Assembly (NCBI GenBank): GCA_964523885.1
Contig: CAZFYX010000114.1
Span: 1-64,000, forward strand
DNA: 64,000 nucleotides
Direction: 5' to 3'
Source of the DNA: SHXO01 sp964523885
GTDB lineage: Bacteria > Pseudomonadota > Gammaproteobacteria > Burkholderiales > SHXO01
In this document: piece by piece, positions 8,383-16,516 of the stretch
Position numbering within the stretch: position 1 is the first letter of the stretch
How the letters are laid out: every line of letters begins with the position of its first letter
Notes under the pieces: generated by a model
The model's database searches: none
What the model was told of the DNA's origin: nothing
The model's input: the letters and a program-made list of their open reading frames with translations, nothing else
Translations under genes and position numbers: made by a program

Positions 8383-9365
8383 TGCAGGCTCTCCAGCCAG
8401 CCCGCGATCAGACGCAGTTGCGGTTCGTGCAGCTGGCTCGCCGAGGGCATCAGGCTGCCCGTCTTGATCCGCTGGCTGTGCGCGATCCAGTCCGTCAACG
8501 CGCCCTCGACGTTGGCCAGGGTGCCGGCAGCGAGCGTGCGACGGCTGCGCACGTGGGTGAGATCGGGGCCGATCTCGCCTCGAGCTTCGGTTCCGCGCAC
8601 GGTGTGGCACCCGCCACAGCCGGCGTGAAGGAACAGGTCACGGCCCGCGCGCAGCACCGCGGCCTGCGGCGGCGCTGCCGGCGCGGCCTGGCTTGCGCGC
8701 CAGGCTTCGAACGTCTCCTCGTCCTGCACCACCAGCAGCAGCGCCATGCGGGTGTGCTGCGTGCCGCAGAACGCCATGCACTGGCCGCGGAACACGCCCG
8801 TCCGCACCGCGTTCACGACGATGCGGGCGACGCGGCCCGGCACCATGTCCACCCGCGCAGTCACCCCGGGAATGCTGAACGCGTGCAGGACATCCGCGGA
8901 AGTGAGCTCGAGCACGACGGGCCGCCCGCGCGGGAGGTGCAGCTCGTTGGCCGACGCGAAGGGCCGGCCGTCCGGGCCGGTGTAGCGCAGTTCCCACCAC
9001 CACTGCCTGCCGCTCACCTGGATGCGCATCGGCGCCGCGCCGGCATCGCCGGCATCGACGGAAGCGGTCGAAGGCACGAGTGCGGAGTGGGCGAGCAACG
9101 TCGCGGCGGCGAGCATCGGGAGGACCAGTCCGCCGCCCACCAGCCAGCGGCGCGGGCGGATGCGGCGCGGCCCCGACAGCATGGCGAACGCCAGGACTGC
9201 GACCAGCCCGACAAGGAGCAGCATCGCGGAGCCGGCGAGCGCGAGCGTGAATGGCGCGATCACGACACTGTCCGCACGGCTCGGTGCAACATCTGAGGCC
9301 CTCCCCTCGGTCTCCGGGCAGCGCCGCCTGCACGGCGGCAGGAGGGCTTGCGATGCCCGGCGCAT
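8379..9365 (-). CDS. Cytochrome c oxidase subunit II with C-terminal cytochrome c domain (caa3 type)
   Basis: About 328 aa. Two N-terminal membrane helices are followed by the CuA cupredoxin domain: electron-entry aromatic patch QWWWELRY, His161 in ADVLHAFSIP, and the CuA loop C196-MAF-C200-GTQH-TRM with Cys, Cys, His and Met all kept. The usual Glu between the two Cys is Ala198. A mono-heme cytochrome c domain follows (CGGCH at 250-254, axial Met in LMPS). Electron input thus looks intact although the partner subunit I has no O2 site. The start is uncertain: ATG 9365 or a GTG nearer the first helix. Confidence 0.85.
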   Translation of the reverse strand: MRRASQALLPPCRRRCPETEGRASDVAPSRADSVVIAPFTLALAGSAMLLLVGLVAVLAFAMLSGPRRIRPRRWLVGGGLVLPMLAAATLLAHSALVPSTASVDAGDAGAAPMRIQVSGRQWWWELRYTGPDGRPFASANELHLPRGRPVVLELTSADVLHAFSIPGVTARVDMVPGRVARIVVNAVRTGVFRGQCMAFCGTQHTRMALLLVVQDEETFEAWRASQAAPAAPPQAAVLRAGRDLFLHAGCGGCHTVRGTEARGEIGPDLTHVRSRRTLAAGTLANVEGALTDWIAHSQRIKTGSLMPSASQLHEPQLRLIAGWLESLQ

Positions 9366-9446
9366 CGCGCCAGGCGGGATGCAACAGTGCCGGCAGCAGC
9401 CCAACTGTGGCGGATGCAGGCGCGCGTGGCAGCGGGCGCAGGTGCG

Positions 9447-11636
9447 TCAGCCGCCGCTGCCGCTCTTCTTGATCACGTCCTCGGCACGCGGCGCATCGCC
9501 CCGCGGCACGTCGGCAGTGCCGGGAGCTGCGCCGCCGGCGGCGGCGCCCACCCTGCCGGCTTCCGGGCTGACCGAGGAAGTCCCGCGCCCCTCCCGCAGC
9601 ACCTCGGCCGCCCTCGGTGCGTCGGTGGTTGCACCGCCCGGCGCCGCGGTCCGGTCACCCTTCTTCTCCTCGGCCCGGCGCACCGCCTTCGCGGTCGGGT
9701 CCTGCGCTTCCTCCCAGCCCTTGGCCTGGCGGATGAGATCGCCGCAACTGCTGTCGGTGCCTGGTCCGGTCTCGATCAGCGGGACCACGGCGAGAACCGG
9801 GTTGACCAGGCCGAGCAGCAGCGCCGCACCGGCCTTGGCCGCCAGCACGCCGGCATCGGGGCGCACCTGCGGATCCTTGAAGGTGCCGCGCAGGTGCAAC
9901 GGCGCGCGAAACGACAACGGACTCACATCCTTCGGCGCGGTATAGAGGGTCAGGTCGAGGCGCTCGTTGCCGATGTCCACCGTGCCGGTGCCCATCACGT
10001 TGGCGTCGGCAGTCGCGAACACCAGGGCGTCGCTGGTCGCGACACCCTGTCGGATCCCGAGGTTGGCGATCATGCAGCGGGTGCGCACAGTGTCGTCGCC
10101 GGTGGCGAAGATCCTCGCCACCTCGGCCGCGTCCAGGCCGAGCGCCTCGAACACCAACTCGCTGACCCGGCCCGGGCCCATGGTGAGATGGACGTGACCG
10201 TCCAGCGTCTGCGTCATCGCCTTGACCGAAGCCCCCTGCGCGGCCAGCTCCGCATCGCCGTACACCGCCCCGATGCTGTTGCGGCCGCCCCTGGTGTCGG
10301 GCATCAGGCGGTCGAGGCGCAGGTCGCTGAAGCGGGTGGTGACCCGAAGTGCGAGCGGATCCTTGCGGCCGTCGAGACGGATGGTCGAGTCGACGTGGCC
10401 GTCGGCCACGCCGAAGCGCAGTGGTGCGATCTCGATCACACGGTCGCGCAGCGTGAGGCGCGCGGCGAGCTTGTCCACCGGCAGCCACTTCTGGCGACGG
10501 ATGCGCGTGGCGTCCATCTCGAGCTGCGCGTTGAGCAGCCCCCAGCGTTCGGTCTTGAATTGCTGCTCGGGTACCACCTCGGGCTTGCGCTTCTGCGCCC
10601 GCGCCTGACGCTTCTGCTGCGCCGACGCGGTCTCGCCCGGGCCGGTCTTGGGTGGCGCACCAACCAGCGGCGCAAGGTCATCGAGGTCGAGCAGCCGGGA
10701 GTGCAGCTTCGCATCGAGCATGGGCGGTTTCTGCCCTGCATCCAGCGAGACGCTGCCGGAGATGTCGCTGTCGCCCATCCCGCCCTCGAACTCCTCGACC
10801 TGCAGCCGCCGGCCCTCGCCGATCAAGCGCCCCTTCACCCGGTAGGGCGGTGTGGCGGGCAGTGCCACCCCGACCACGCGGTACAGGTGCTCGAGGTTGT
10901 CGCCGCTGATCGCGAAGTGGCCGGCGATGCGCTGCAGCTTCGCCGGGTTGAGCACCTCGCCATCGAACGTCGCCACGGTCTTGCCGATCCGCGCCTCGAC
11001 CTCGAGCGGATAGGGATCGCCTTGTTCCGCGAGCGTGAGCAGCGACGCGCCGCTGCCTTCCGCCTTGATCTCCTCGCCCTTGTAGCGGCCTGTGGCATCG
11101 AACACCAGCCGCTGCTGCGCGCTCTCGCCCGCGGTCTGCGAGGCATGCGCGGTCACGGTGGTCCCGCTGTCTGCGTCGACGTACCGCAGGGTCGCATCGT
11201 GCACGCTGAGCGCGCCAATCTGCGGGATCCGCGGGGAATCGGCCTGCGGCCCGGGCTCACGCTCGAAGACCCAGGAGCGCTGGTCGCCCTGCTGCTCGAG
11301 GTTGGCTTCCGGGCGCACCAAGGTGACCTGTGGCAGCACCACCTCGCGCCGGGCGAGCAGCGGCAGCAGGCGAACGGTGAAGTCTGCCGACTCCAGTGCC
11401 AGCAGCGGCTGGCGCGCTGCCCAGGGGGGATTGGCGATGCGCAGTCCGACGAGCTCGATGCGCAACGGCAGCTGCGCATGCAGCCGGACGCGCGCGAGCT
11501 GGACCTCGCGGCCGGTGCGCTCCTGCAATGTGCGCTGGATCGCGCCGCGTGCGAGGCCTTCCCAATCGACCGCGAATGCCGCGAGGACGCCGACCGCCAG
11601 CAGGATCCCGACGCCGATGAGGATGCGGCGGAGCAT
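9447..11636 (-). CDS. AsmA-family inner-membrane/periplasmic protein
   Basis: 729 aa. A single N-terminal membrane anchor (MLRRILIGVGILLAVGVLAA) is followed by the AsmA N-terminal domain and a long beta-rich periplasmic region. The C-terminal AsmA-like part is visible around GTGTVDIGNERLDLTLYTAP. AsmA-like proteins are thought to act in lipid transport or outer-membrane assembly by a bridge-like groove. The last ~70 residues are a low-complexity Pro/Ala/Gly tail ending in KKSGSGG, which is not part of the usual fold. It lies upstream of the oxidase-like pair on the same strand with an 81-nt gap. Confidence 0.85.
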   Translation of the reverse strand: MLRRILIGVGILLAVGVLAAFAVDWEGLARGAIQRTLQERTGREVQLARVRLHAQLPLRIELVGLRIANPPWAARQPLLALESADFTVRLLPLLARREVVLPQVTLVRPEANLEQQGDQRSWVFEREPGPQADSPRIPQIGALSVHDATLRYVDADSGTTVTAHASQTAGESAQQRLVFDATGRYKGEEIKAEGSGASLLTLAEQGDPYPLEVEARIGKTVATFDGEVLNPAKLQRIAGHFAISGDNLEHLYRVVGVALPATPPYRVKGRLIGEGRRLQVEEFEGGMGDSDISGSVSLDAGQKPPMLDAKLHSRLLDLDDLAPLVGAPPKTGPGETASAQQKRQARAQKRKPEVVPEQQFKTERWGLLNAQLEMDATRIRRQKWLPVDKLAARLTLRDRVIEIAPLRFGVADGHVDSTIRLDGRKDPLALRVTTRFSDLRLDRLMPDTRGGRNSIGAVYGDAELAAQGASVKAMTQTLDGHVHLTMGPGRVSELVFEALGLDAAEVARIFATGDDTVRTRCMIANLGIRQGVATSDALVFATADANVMGTGTVDIGNERLDLTLYTAPKDVSPLSFRAPLHLRGTFKDPQVRPDAGVLAAKAGAALLLGLVNPVLAVVPLIETGPGTDSSCGDLIRQAKGWEEAQDPTAKAVRRAEEKKGDRTAAPGGATTDAPRAAEVLREGRGTSSVSPEAGRVGAAAGGAAPGTADVPRGDAPRAEDVIKKSGSGG

Positions 11637-11724
11637 GCCGGTGGTCAGGCGCTGCGCGCGGGGGGCGAGGCCATCGGCCGCACGGGATCAGCCGAGGGTC
11701 GCGGATGCCCCGGCATGCGGGCGA

Positions 11725-12213
11725 TCAGCCCACGCCATACGCGCCGCGCTCGCACTCGCGCCGGTCCTCCATTTCCACCGCCAGCGCCTCGAGCTCGCCG
11801 GCAAGGTGCTCCGCCGCGTAGGCGAAGGCGCGGCTCTCCACTTCCTGCACATGTGCATCGAAGCCGTCATTGAGTCGGCGAACCGCGGCGGCGAACCGGC
11901 CATCGCCTGGCTCGACGGCACCGAGCGCATCCAGGGCTTCGCGGATGACGCGGTGCTGAGCCCGCAGGCGGTCGACGAAGGACGCCAGCATCTCCAGCCG
12001 GGCGAGCGCGGGATAGAAGACCGCTTCCTCGACGCTCATGTGCCGGCGCAGCGCCTCGTCCAGCATGCGCCGCGCGCGCGCCGGATCGCCCTGGCCGCCA
12101 ACGAGTTCACCGAGCAGCCGGTCCACCTCCTCGTGCTCCCGATGGAGCAGTCGGAACGCGATGGAACGCTCATGCAGTGCGATGCCCTCCTCCATCCTGC
12201 GCTGATCCGCCAT
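11725..12213 (-). CDS. Hemerythrin-domain protein
   Basis: 162 aa. Hemerythrin pattern: REHEEV, HMSVEEAVFYP (H-x3-E), QHRVI, and a final HVQEVES. The last segment is less acidic than in the other two copies, so metal binding is a little less certain. The ATG at 12213 lies 7 nt after the stop of the YqjK-like gene, which places it last in the yqjD-yqjE-yqjK-like operon. Longer in-frame starts run into that gene and were rejected. Likely cytoplasmic O2/iron-responsive protein under the sigma-54 promoter at 13495. Confidence 0.83.
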   Translation of the reverse strand: MADQRRMEEGIALHERSIAFRLLHREHEEVDRLLGELVGGQGDPARARRMLDEALRRHMSVEEAVFYPALARLEMLASFVDRLRAQHRVIREALDALGAVEPGDGRFAAAVRRLNDGFDAHVQEVESRAFAYAAEHLAGELEALAVEMEDRRECERGAYGVG

Positions 12214-12220
12214 GGCCAGG

Positions 12221-12718
12221 TCAGCGCTGCAGGGGAGAGGGGCCGTAGGCGGGCGCTCCACTGCGTCCCGCCGTCCCGCCGGCCGGACCGCTGGCCGGGT
12301 AGGTCTTGTCGATCTCGTCCAGTTCGCCATGGCCCGCAGCGCGCCCGGCGGGCCACGGGTGGGGATTCGAGGTGTCCGGTGCCTGCGAGGCGCCGCGCCG
12401 GGCCCACGCGTTGCGGATCGAGTCCCACACTCGCGGGTTGGCCAGCGCGGCGCGCAACGCGGCGGCCGCGAGCCCGGCCACGATGCCCGATACCGCGGAA
12501 CCCTGGTACTGCGATCTTCCGCTCCGCGGCCGGATCCGACCGAGCCGGTCCAGCACGAATCCGGCCACGAATGCCGCTGCGATCACCTTGGGCGAGGCCA
12601 GCGAAACCCGCGTGCGCGCGCGGGAGGATGCGAGGCTGGCGTTCAGATGCTCGCGGCGTGCGGCCAGACGACGTTCCGCGCGTCCGATCTTCTCCTCGAG
12701 GTCACGCAGTGTGCGCAT
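12221..12718 (-). CDS. YqjK-like membrane-associated protein
   Basis: 165 aa. The N-terminal basic amphipathic helix (MRTLRDLEEKIGRAERRLAARR) is followed by a short hydrophobic/Gly-Ala segment (VIAAAFVAGFVLDRLG and SGIVAGLAAAALRAAL) and a Pro/Gly-rich hydrophilic tail. The third position after DUF883 and YqjE-like genes is the one occupied by yqjK in the enterobacterial yqjDEK operon. It overlaps the YqjE-like gene by 17 nt. Similarity is by position and general features, not a clear motif. Confidence 0.65.
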   Translation of the reverse strand: MRTLRDLEEKIGRAERRLAARREHLNASLASSRARTRVSLASPKVIAAAFVAGFVLDRLGRIRPRSGRSQYQGSAVSGIVAGLAAAALRAALANPRVWDSIRNAWARRGASQAPDTSNPHPWPAGRAAGHGELDEIDKTYPASGPAGGTAGRSGAPAYGPSPLQR

Positions 12719-13157
12719 GGTTCCCGGTCACCGATAGCTCCTGCCGGTCGGCGGAGAGCTGGCGCAGTGTCGCCGCAAACGGCTTCTCGCCGAGCTGGCT
12801 GCGGGCCCACCACGCTGCCAGCGCCGCACCGATCAGGTTGAGGAAGGCAGCGATGAGGAGTACCCCGGGCCACGGCACGTCCTCGCCTGCGAGCCAAACG
12901 ATCAACGCGGTGATGATGGCCAGCCACGCAGTCACGACGAGCACCGACACCACCAGCACCGCACCGAGCACGAGCGCCAGGTGCATGCCGGCACGCTGCG
13001 CCTCGAGCACCGCGAGGATGGCGTGCTCGCGCACCAGCCCGCGCAGGTCCAGCCACAGCGTGCGCAGCGATTGCCCGAGCCGCGCCTGGCTCGCTCCGGC
13101 GGCCGGCGCAGGCTCGTGCGGCACGGAAACGCTCCGGCCTGCAGTGGTCAGCGCCAT
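12702..13157 (-). CDS. YqjE/phage-holin-III-like membrane protein
   Basis: 151 aa with two adjacent hydrophobic helices (about 55-80 LALVLGAVLVVSVLVVTAWL and 90-110) and a short cytoplasmic C-terminus (LRQLSADRQELSVTG) typical of the YqjE family. The ATG at 13157 follows the DUF883 stop by one base. Such proteins are linked to stationary-phase/osmotic stress and may associate with ribosomes at the membrane together with DUF883 proteins; here that is family knowledge, not shown by the sequence. Confidence 0.78.
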   Translation of the reverse strand: MALTTAGRSVSVPHEPAPAAGASQARLGQSLRTLWLDLRGLVREHAILAVLEAQRAGMHLALVLGAVLVVSVLVVTAWLAIITALIVWLAGEDVPWPGVLLIAAFLNLIGAALAAWWARSQLGEKPFAATLRQLSADRQELSVTGNHAHTA

Positions 13158-13158
13158 C

Positions 13159-13446
13159 TCAGCGCAGCATCCGGCTGAGCAGGAAGCCGACGCCGGCGGC
13201 AATGCCGATCGCCACCATCGGCCGCTCGCGCACGTACTCGCGCACGGAGTCCATCATCTCGTCACGTCGTGCCATCCACTCCTCGCTGCGCTCGCCCAGG
13301 CGCTCGCTCATGTCGCGCACGCGTCCGGCGACCTGGTCGACGGCCTCGTGCGCACGGGAGCTCATGCGGCCGGCGGTCTCGCTCGCGCGCATCGAAGCTT
13401 CCTCCAGGGTGGAGCCCGACTGGCTCCCGGGATTGCTGATTTCCAT
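13159..13446 (-). CDS. DUF883 (ElaB/YqjD/YgaM-like) protein
   Basis: 95 aa. A long helical N-terminal region (RVRDMSERLGERSEEW) is followed by the family signature VREYVRERPMVAIGIAAGVGFLLSRMLR, a C-terminal tail-anchor helix. It is first in the operon with YqjE-like, YqjK-like and hemerythrin genes. RBS GGAGGCGG lies before the ATG at 13446. A sigma-54 promoter sits about 50 nt upstream. A second DUF883-type gene is at 28225. Confidence 0.85.
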   Translation of the reverse strand: MEISNPGSQSGSTLEEASMRASETAGRMSSRAHEAVDQVAGRVRDMSERLGERSEEWMARRDEMMDSVREYVRERPMVAIGIAAGVGFLLSRMLR

Positions 13447-13494
13447 CCGCCTGCCTCCTGTTCTCTTCACCTCATCGTCACGCCGGAGCTCTCC

Positions 13495-13510
13495 AGCAAG
13501 CGTGGTGCCG
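13495..13510 (-). promoter_or_regulatory. Sigma-54 promoter for the DUF883-YqjE-YqjK-hemerythrin operon
   Basis: On the minus strand CGGCACCACGCTTGCT gives GGCAC-N5-TTGC with correct spacing. Transcription should start near 13484, 38 nt before the ATG at 13446. Confidence 0.7.
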
Positions 13511-13655
13511 ATCACCGCGCACGCAGGATGCACTCCACTTCCATTTCCATGCCGCGGTCGCACCGGTAGTCGATCACCCGCTGGTTCCGGCTGGCCACCG
13601 TCCGGCGAATGCCGGCGGCAACCGCACCCTCCGGTGGCTCCTGGGGCAGCGGCCT

Positions 13656-14039
13656 TCAGCCGGCGCGCCGCATGCGTCGGCCGGCACGCCCGAGGCGCGA
13701 GGGCGTCGCACTGGTGGCGCGTCCGCGCTCGCGCCCCGGCGAGCGTGCCGGCTGGGGACAGGGACTGTCGGCAGCCGGCGGCTGGTTGCGGCAGTCCGTG
13801 TCGCGCATTCCGTGTGCAAGATCGGCGGCCGCCTGGCCGATCACGGCCTGCTGGTCCGGCATCTTCTCGCCCGAGGCAGCGGCCGCAGCCGATTCATCCC
13901 GCTCGTGGGGCATGCGCATGCGCTCCGAGGGACCGCGCTCGCGGTTCAGCGCATCGTCTGCGTCGCGCTGCTGGTCCACCCCCTTCGCGTCGTCCGCACG
14001 CCGGTGTGTGCGCTGCGTGCGCTCGCCAGACCGATCCAT
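13656..14039 (-). CDS. Small hydrophilic Arg/Asp-rich protein, unknown
   Basis: 127 aa from ATG 14039, which is preceded by a very strong Shine-Dalgarno (GGAGGAGGTG, 7 nt spacing). This is the main argument that the gene is real. The sequence is highly charged, rich in Arg, Asp, Ala and Gln, with no hydrophobic core, and the C-terminus is strongly basic. It looks disordered. No family recognised. A weak sigma-54-like sequence lies about 170 nt upstream. It is transcribed divergently from the hemerythrin at 14346. Confidence 0.5.
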   Translation of the reverse strand: MDRSGERTQRTHRRADDAKGVDQQRDADDALNRERGPSERMRMPHERDESAAAAASGEKMPDQQAVIGQAAADLAHGMRDTDCRNQPPAADSPCPQPARSPGRERGRATSATPSRLGRAGRRMRRAG

Positions 14040-14210
14040 CTTTCGCACCTCCTCCGCTCGCCGCGCGGCGCGCAGCACCGCACAGCCAGCGCCAGTCGAG
14101 CAGGCCACGTGCCGGGAGTCCACGCCCTAGCACCGCGCGCGAACCAGATGCAGGAACTGCGGCGCAACTTTTACGGCTGACCTGCACTTTCTACCGGCAC
14201 GGTCCGCAGC

Positions 14211-14226
14211 TTGCTGCGATGGTGCC
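14211..14226 (-). promoter_or_regulatory. Weak sigma-54-like promoter
   Basis: The minus strand reads TGGCACCATCGCAGCA: perfect -24 half, but the -12 half is CAGC instead of TTGC. If used, it would drive the small gene at 14039 with a leader of about 160 nt. Confidence 0.3.
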
Positions 14227-14269
14227 AACTGAGTGCGCCGCGCATCGAGCCATGCGCGCACATGTGCGG

Positions 14270-14285
14270 CGGAACGTCGGTTGCT
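14270..14285 (+). promoter_or_regulatory. Sigma-54 promoter for the hemerythrin gene
   Basis: CGGAACGTCGGTTGCT: GG and GC are ten bases apart, the -12 TTGC is perfect, and one base (A for C) differs in the -24 half. It shares ACGTCGGTTGC with the promoters at 4822 and 18999. Predicted start near 14296, 50 nt before the ATG. Confidence 0.65.
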
Positions 14286-14345
14286 GAACGTCCTGCAGAC
14301 CGGCAGTGCTTCATCCAACCATCATCATTCGAAAGGACCACGACC

Positions 14346-15032
14346 ATGCCCCGCACCAGCACAGCGAGCAGCCGCAGCCCGAGGCGCGCCGCCACCAGGG
14401 CCCCTGCCCGCGGCAGCGCGCGCAACCGCAAGACCGATGTTCTGAGCATGCTCGAGGAAGACCACAAGCGCGTGCTCAAGCTGTTCCGCCAATTCGACAA
14501 GGCGGACCGGGACGATGCCGAGGCGCTGCGCGGGATCGCCGAGCAGGCCTGCAACGACCTGACCCTGCACGCGCAACTCGAGGAGGAGATCTTCTATCCT
14601 GCCCTGCGCGAGGCCGTCGACGCGCAGGACGACGTGGAGATGCTGGAGGAGGCACGGGTCGAGCACGACACCGCCAAGCAGCTGATCGAGGACCTGCGCG
14701 GGCTGGAGGCGGGCGACGCCCGCTACGCGGCGACCTTCACGGTGCTCGGCGAGTACGTGAAGCACCACGTCGAGGAGGAGGAGAAGGAGATCTTCCGGCG
14801 CGCCAAGCGCGCCCGGCTGGACGTCGAAGCGCTGGGCGAGCAGATGCAGGAGCGGCGCGAGCAGCTGCAGCAGGGCCGCGGGCAGGACGCGGCGCGCGGC
14901 GCGGAAGGCGGCAGCGGGCGTGCGCCCCGCGAGGTTCCGGTCAAGGAGATGGACATCGAGGACGAGGCGGACATGGAGCCCGCCCAGCCGCGCAGCGAGC
15001 GTCCGACCCGCGGTGCGCGCGGCGTGCGGTGA
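14346..15032 (+). CDS. Hemerythrin-domain protein with basic N-terminus and acidic tail
   Basis: 228 aa. An N-terminal Arg/Ser/Ala-rich extension of about 35 residues precedes a clear hemerythrin domain: EEDHKRV, HAQLEEEIFYP (H-x3-E), VEHDTAK and HHVEEEEKEIF. The C-terminal 70 residues are Arg/Gln/Gly-rich and then acidic. RBS AAAGGA is upstream of the ATG. Predicted cytoplasmic di-iron protein. The basic extension could bind nucleic acid or membrane, which is speculative. It stands alone under a sigma-54 promoter, with the peroxiredoxin gene starting 28 nt later. Confidence 0.85.
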   Translation: MPRTSTASSRSPRRAATRAPARGSARNRKTDVLSMLEEDHKRVLKLFRQFDKADRDDAEALRGIAEQACNDLTLHAQLEEEIFYPALREAVDAQDDVEMLEEARVEHDTAKQLIEDLRGLEAGDARYAATFTVLGEYVKHHVEEEEKEIFRRAKRARLDVEALGEQMQERREQLQQGRGQDAARGAEGGSGRAPREVPVKEMDIEDEADMEPAQPRSERPTRGARGVR

Positions 15033-15060
15033 CCCCGGCACGCAGGGCGGGCGGGCGACG

Positions 15061-15816
15061 ATGACCGGGCAGCTGGAGGGGCGGCACGTCCCGGATGCCG
15101 CATTCCACGTGCTCGAGCACGGCAACGTGCGCGAGTTGAACGCGCGCGAGCTGTTCGCGGGACAGACGGTTGCCCTGTTCGCCCTGCCCGGCGCGTTCAC
15201 ACCCACCTGCTCGAACCGCCACGTGCCACGCTACGCCGAGCTGGCCCCGGCCCTGCGCGCCGCCGGTGTCGACGAGATCGTCTGCGTCGCGGTGAACGAC
15301 CCCTGGGTGATGGAGGCGTGGGCCCGGATTCAGCAGGTCTCCGGCATCCGCTTCGTCGCGGACACCGACGGCGCCTTCACCCGCGCCCTGGGCATGCTCG
15401 TCGACAAGCCGGTGCTCGGACCGCGCTCGCGCCGCTACTCGATGCTGGTGCGCAACGGCGTGGTCGAAAGGGCGTTCGTCGAACCGGACGCCGAGGGCGA
15501 CCCGTACACGGTGTCCGATGCCGATACCCTGCTCCGCCACCTCGACCCACACGCAGCCGCGCTCGAGCCCATCGCCGTCCTGGCCCGCCGCGGGTGCCCG
15601 TTCTGCGAGCGCGCGCTGCGCCTGCTGCAGGAGCGCGGATTGCGCCACGAGGTGATCTGGGTGGGCACGGAGGGTCCCTCGATGCAGGCCGTGCTGGCGA
15701 TCAGCGGCGCCGCAACCGTGCCGCAGGTCTTCATCGCCGGCCGCCGCATCGGCGGCTCGGATGCGCTCCAACGTCACCTCGAGGCGCGCAAGCCGCTACC
15801 GGCACACGCCGCATGA
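15061..15816 (+). CDS. Peroxiredoxin 5-glutaredoxin hybrid peroxidase
   Basis: 251 aa. Residues 1-165 form a Prx5-type peroxiredoxin with peroxidatic Cys in GAFTPTCS. Residues 175-245 form a glutaredoxin with active site CPFC and the TVPQVFI cis-Pro loop and GG motif (IGGSDAL). Such fusions reduce peroxides with glutathione as direct electron source. The ATG at 15061 gives the normal N-terminus. It lies 28 nt downstream of the sigma-54-driven hemerythrin, so co-expression is likely; together they suggest oxidative/iron stress defence. Confidence 0.9.
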   Translation: MTGQLEGRHVPDAAFHVLEHGNVRELNARELFAGQTVALFALPGAFTPTCSNRHVPRYAELAPALRAAGVDEIVCVAVNDPWVMEAWARIQQVSGIRFVADTDGAFTRALGMLVDKPVLGPRSRRYSMLVRNGVVERAFVEPDAEGDPYTVSDADTLLRHLDPHAAALEPIAVLARRGCPFCERALRLLQERGLRHEVIWVGTEGPSMQAVLAISGAATVPQVFIAGRRIGGSDALQRHLEARKPLPAHAA

Positions 15817-15868
15817 GCACCCTCTCCGATGTCCGACGCGTCATGCCCGTGCCGTCACGTCCTGCCGA

Positions 15869-16516
15869 TCACGCGCTCTCGGCGACGGCCTTCGCCAGGA
15901 CCAGATCCTCCACCAGCGCCTGGTACAGCTCGACCTGCCGCGATCGCTCCGGCGCCCGCAGCACCGCCGACGGGTGGTAGGTGACGAGGATCGCATGGTC
16001 TCCGTGCTCGATGGGCCGGCCGCGCAGCGCGGAGATGGTGACCGGTCCGCCCAGCAGCGCCCGGCCCGCGGTGGCCCCCATGGCCACGATCAGCCGCGGC
16101 TTGACCCGGGCCAGCTCTTCCTGCAGCCACACCTGGCAGGCCTCGATCTCGCGCTGGGTCGGCGTCTTGTGCATGCGCCGCCGGCCGCGCGGCTCCCACT
16201 TGAAATGCTTGACCGCGTTGGTCACATAGACCGTCGCACGGGGCAGCCCGGCATCCGCGAGCGCTCGGTCGAGCAGCTTGCCCGCGGGTCCGACGAACGG
16301 ATGGCCGGCAAGATCCTCCTCCTGGCCGGGTTGCTCGCCCACCAGCATGATTGCCGCATGCGGGTCGCCTTCACCGCCCACCGCCTGCGTCGCGCGCGCC
16401 CACAACGGGCAACGCCTGCAGCGCTGCAGGTCGTCGGGAGACTGGTTGCTCATGTCGGGCCGGGACAGCCCGTTGGCGCCTGGGCGCTGCAGCCGGGCAA
16501 CGTGAGACGGACCCAT
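15869..16516 (-). CDS. udgX: UdgX-type uracil-DNA glycosylase
   Basis: 215 aa from the ATG at 16516, which overlaps the upstream stop as TGATG; an internal ATG at 16453 gives 194 aa. Family features: four Cys for an Fe-S cluster starting with CRRCPLW, motif A GEQPGQEEDL, the insertion loop RGRRRMHKTP whose His corresponds to the catalytic, covalently reacting His of UdgX (normally KRRIH), and the HPSAVLR loop. The enzyme removes uracil from DNA and in known members forms a covalent adduct with it. The Met in place of Ile in the loop is a mild variation. Confidence 0.87.
   Translation of the reverse strand: MGPSHVARLQRPGANGLSRPDMSNQSPDDLQRCRRCPLWARATQAVGGEGDPHAAIMLVGEQPGQEEDLAGHPFVGPAGKLLDRALADAGLPRATVYVTNAVKHFKWEPRGRRRMHKTPTQREIEACQVWLQEELARVKPRLIVAMGATAGRALLGGPVTISALRGRPIEHGDHAILVTYHPSAVLRAPERSRQVELYQALVEDLVLAKAVAESA

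Larger units (their letters stand above)
14040..14345. other. Divergent promoter region without genes
   Basis: 306 bp between divergent genes. It holds a sigma-54 promoter candidate on the plus strand at 14270 and a weaker one on the minus strand at 14211. No coding signal or other repeat is seen. Confidence 0.6.

Noticed and set aside
6751..8628. Long plus-strand open frame opposite the oxidase fusion
   Set aside because: Arg/Gln/His-rich composition typical of the antisense of a G+C-rich membrane protein gene; the minus strand has clear family motifs.
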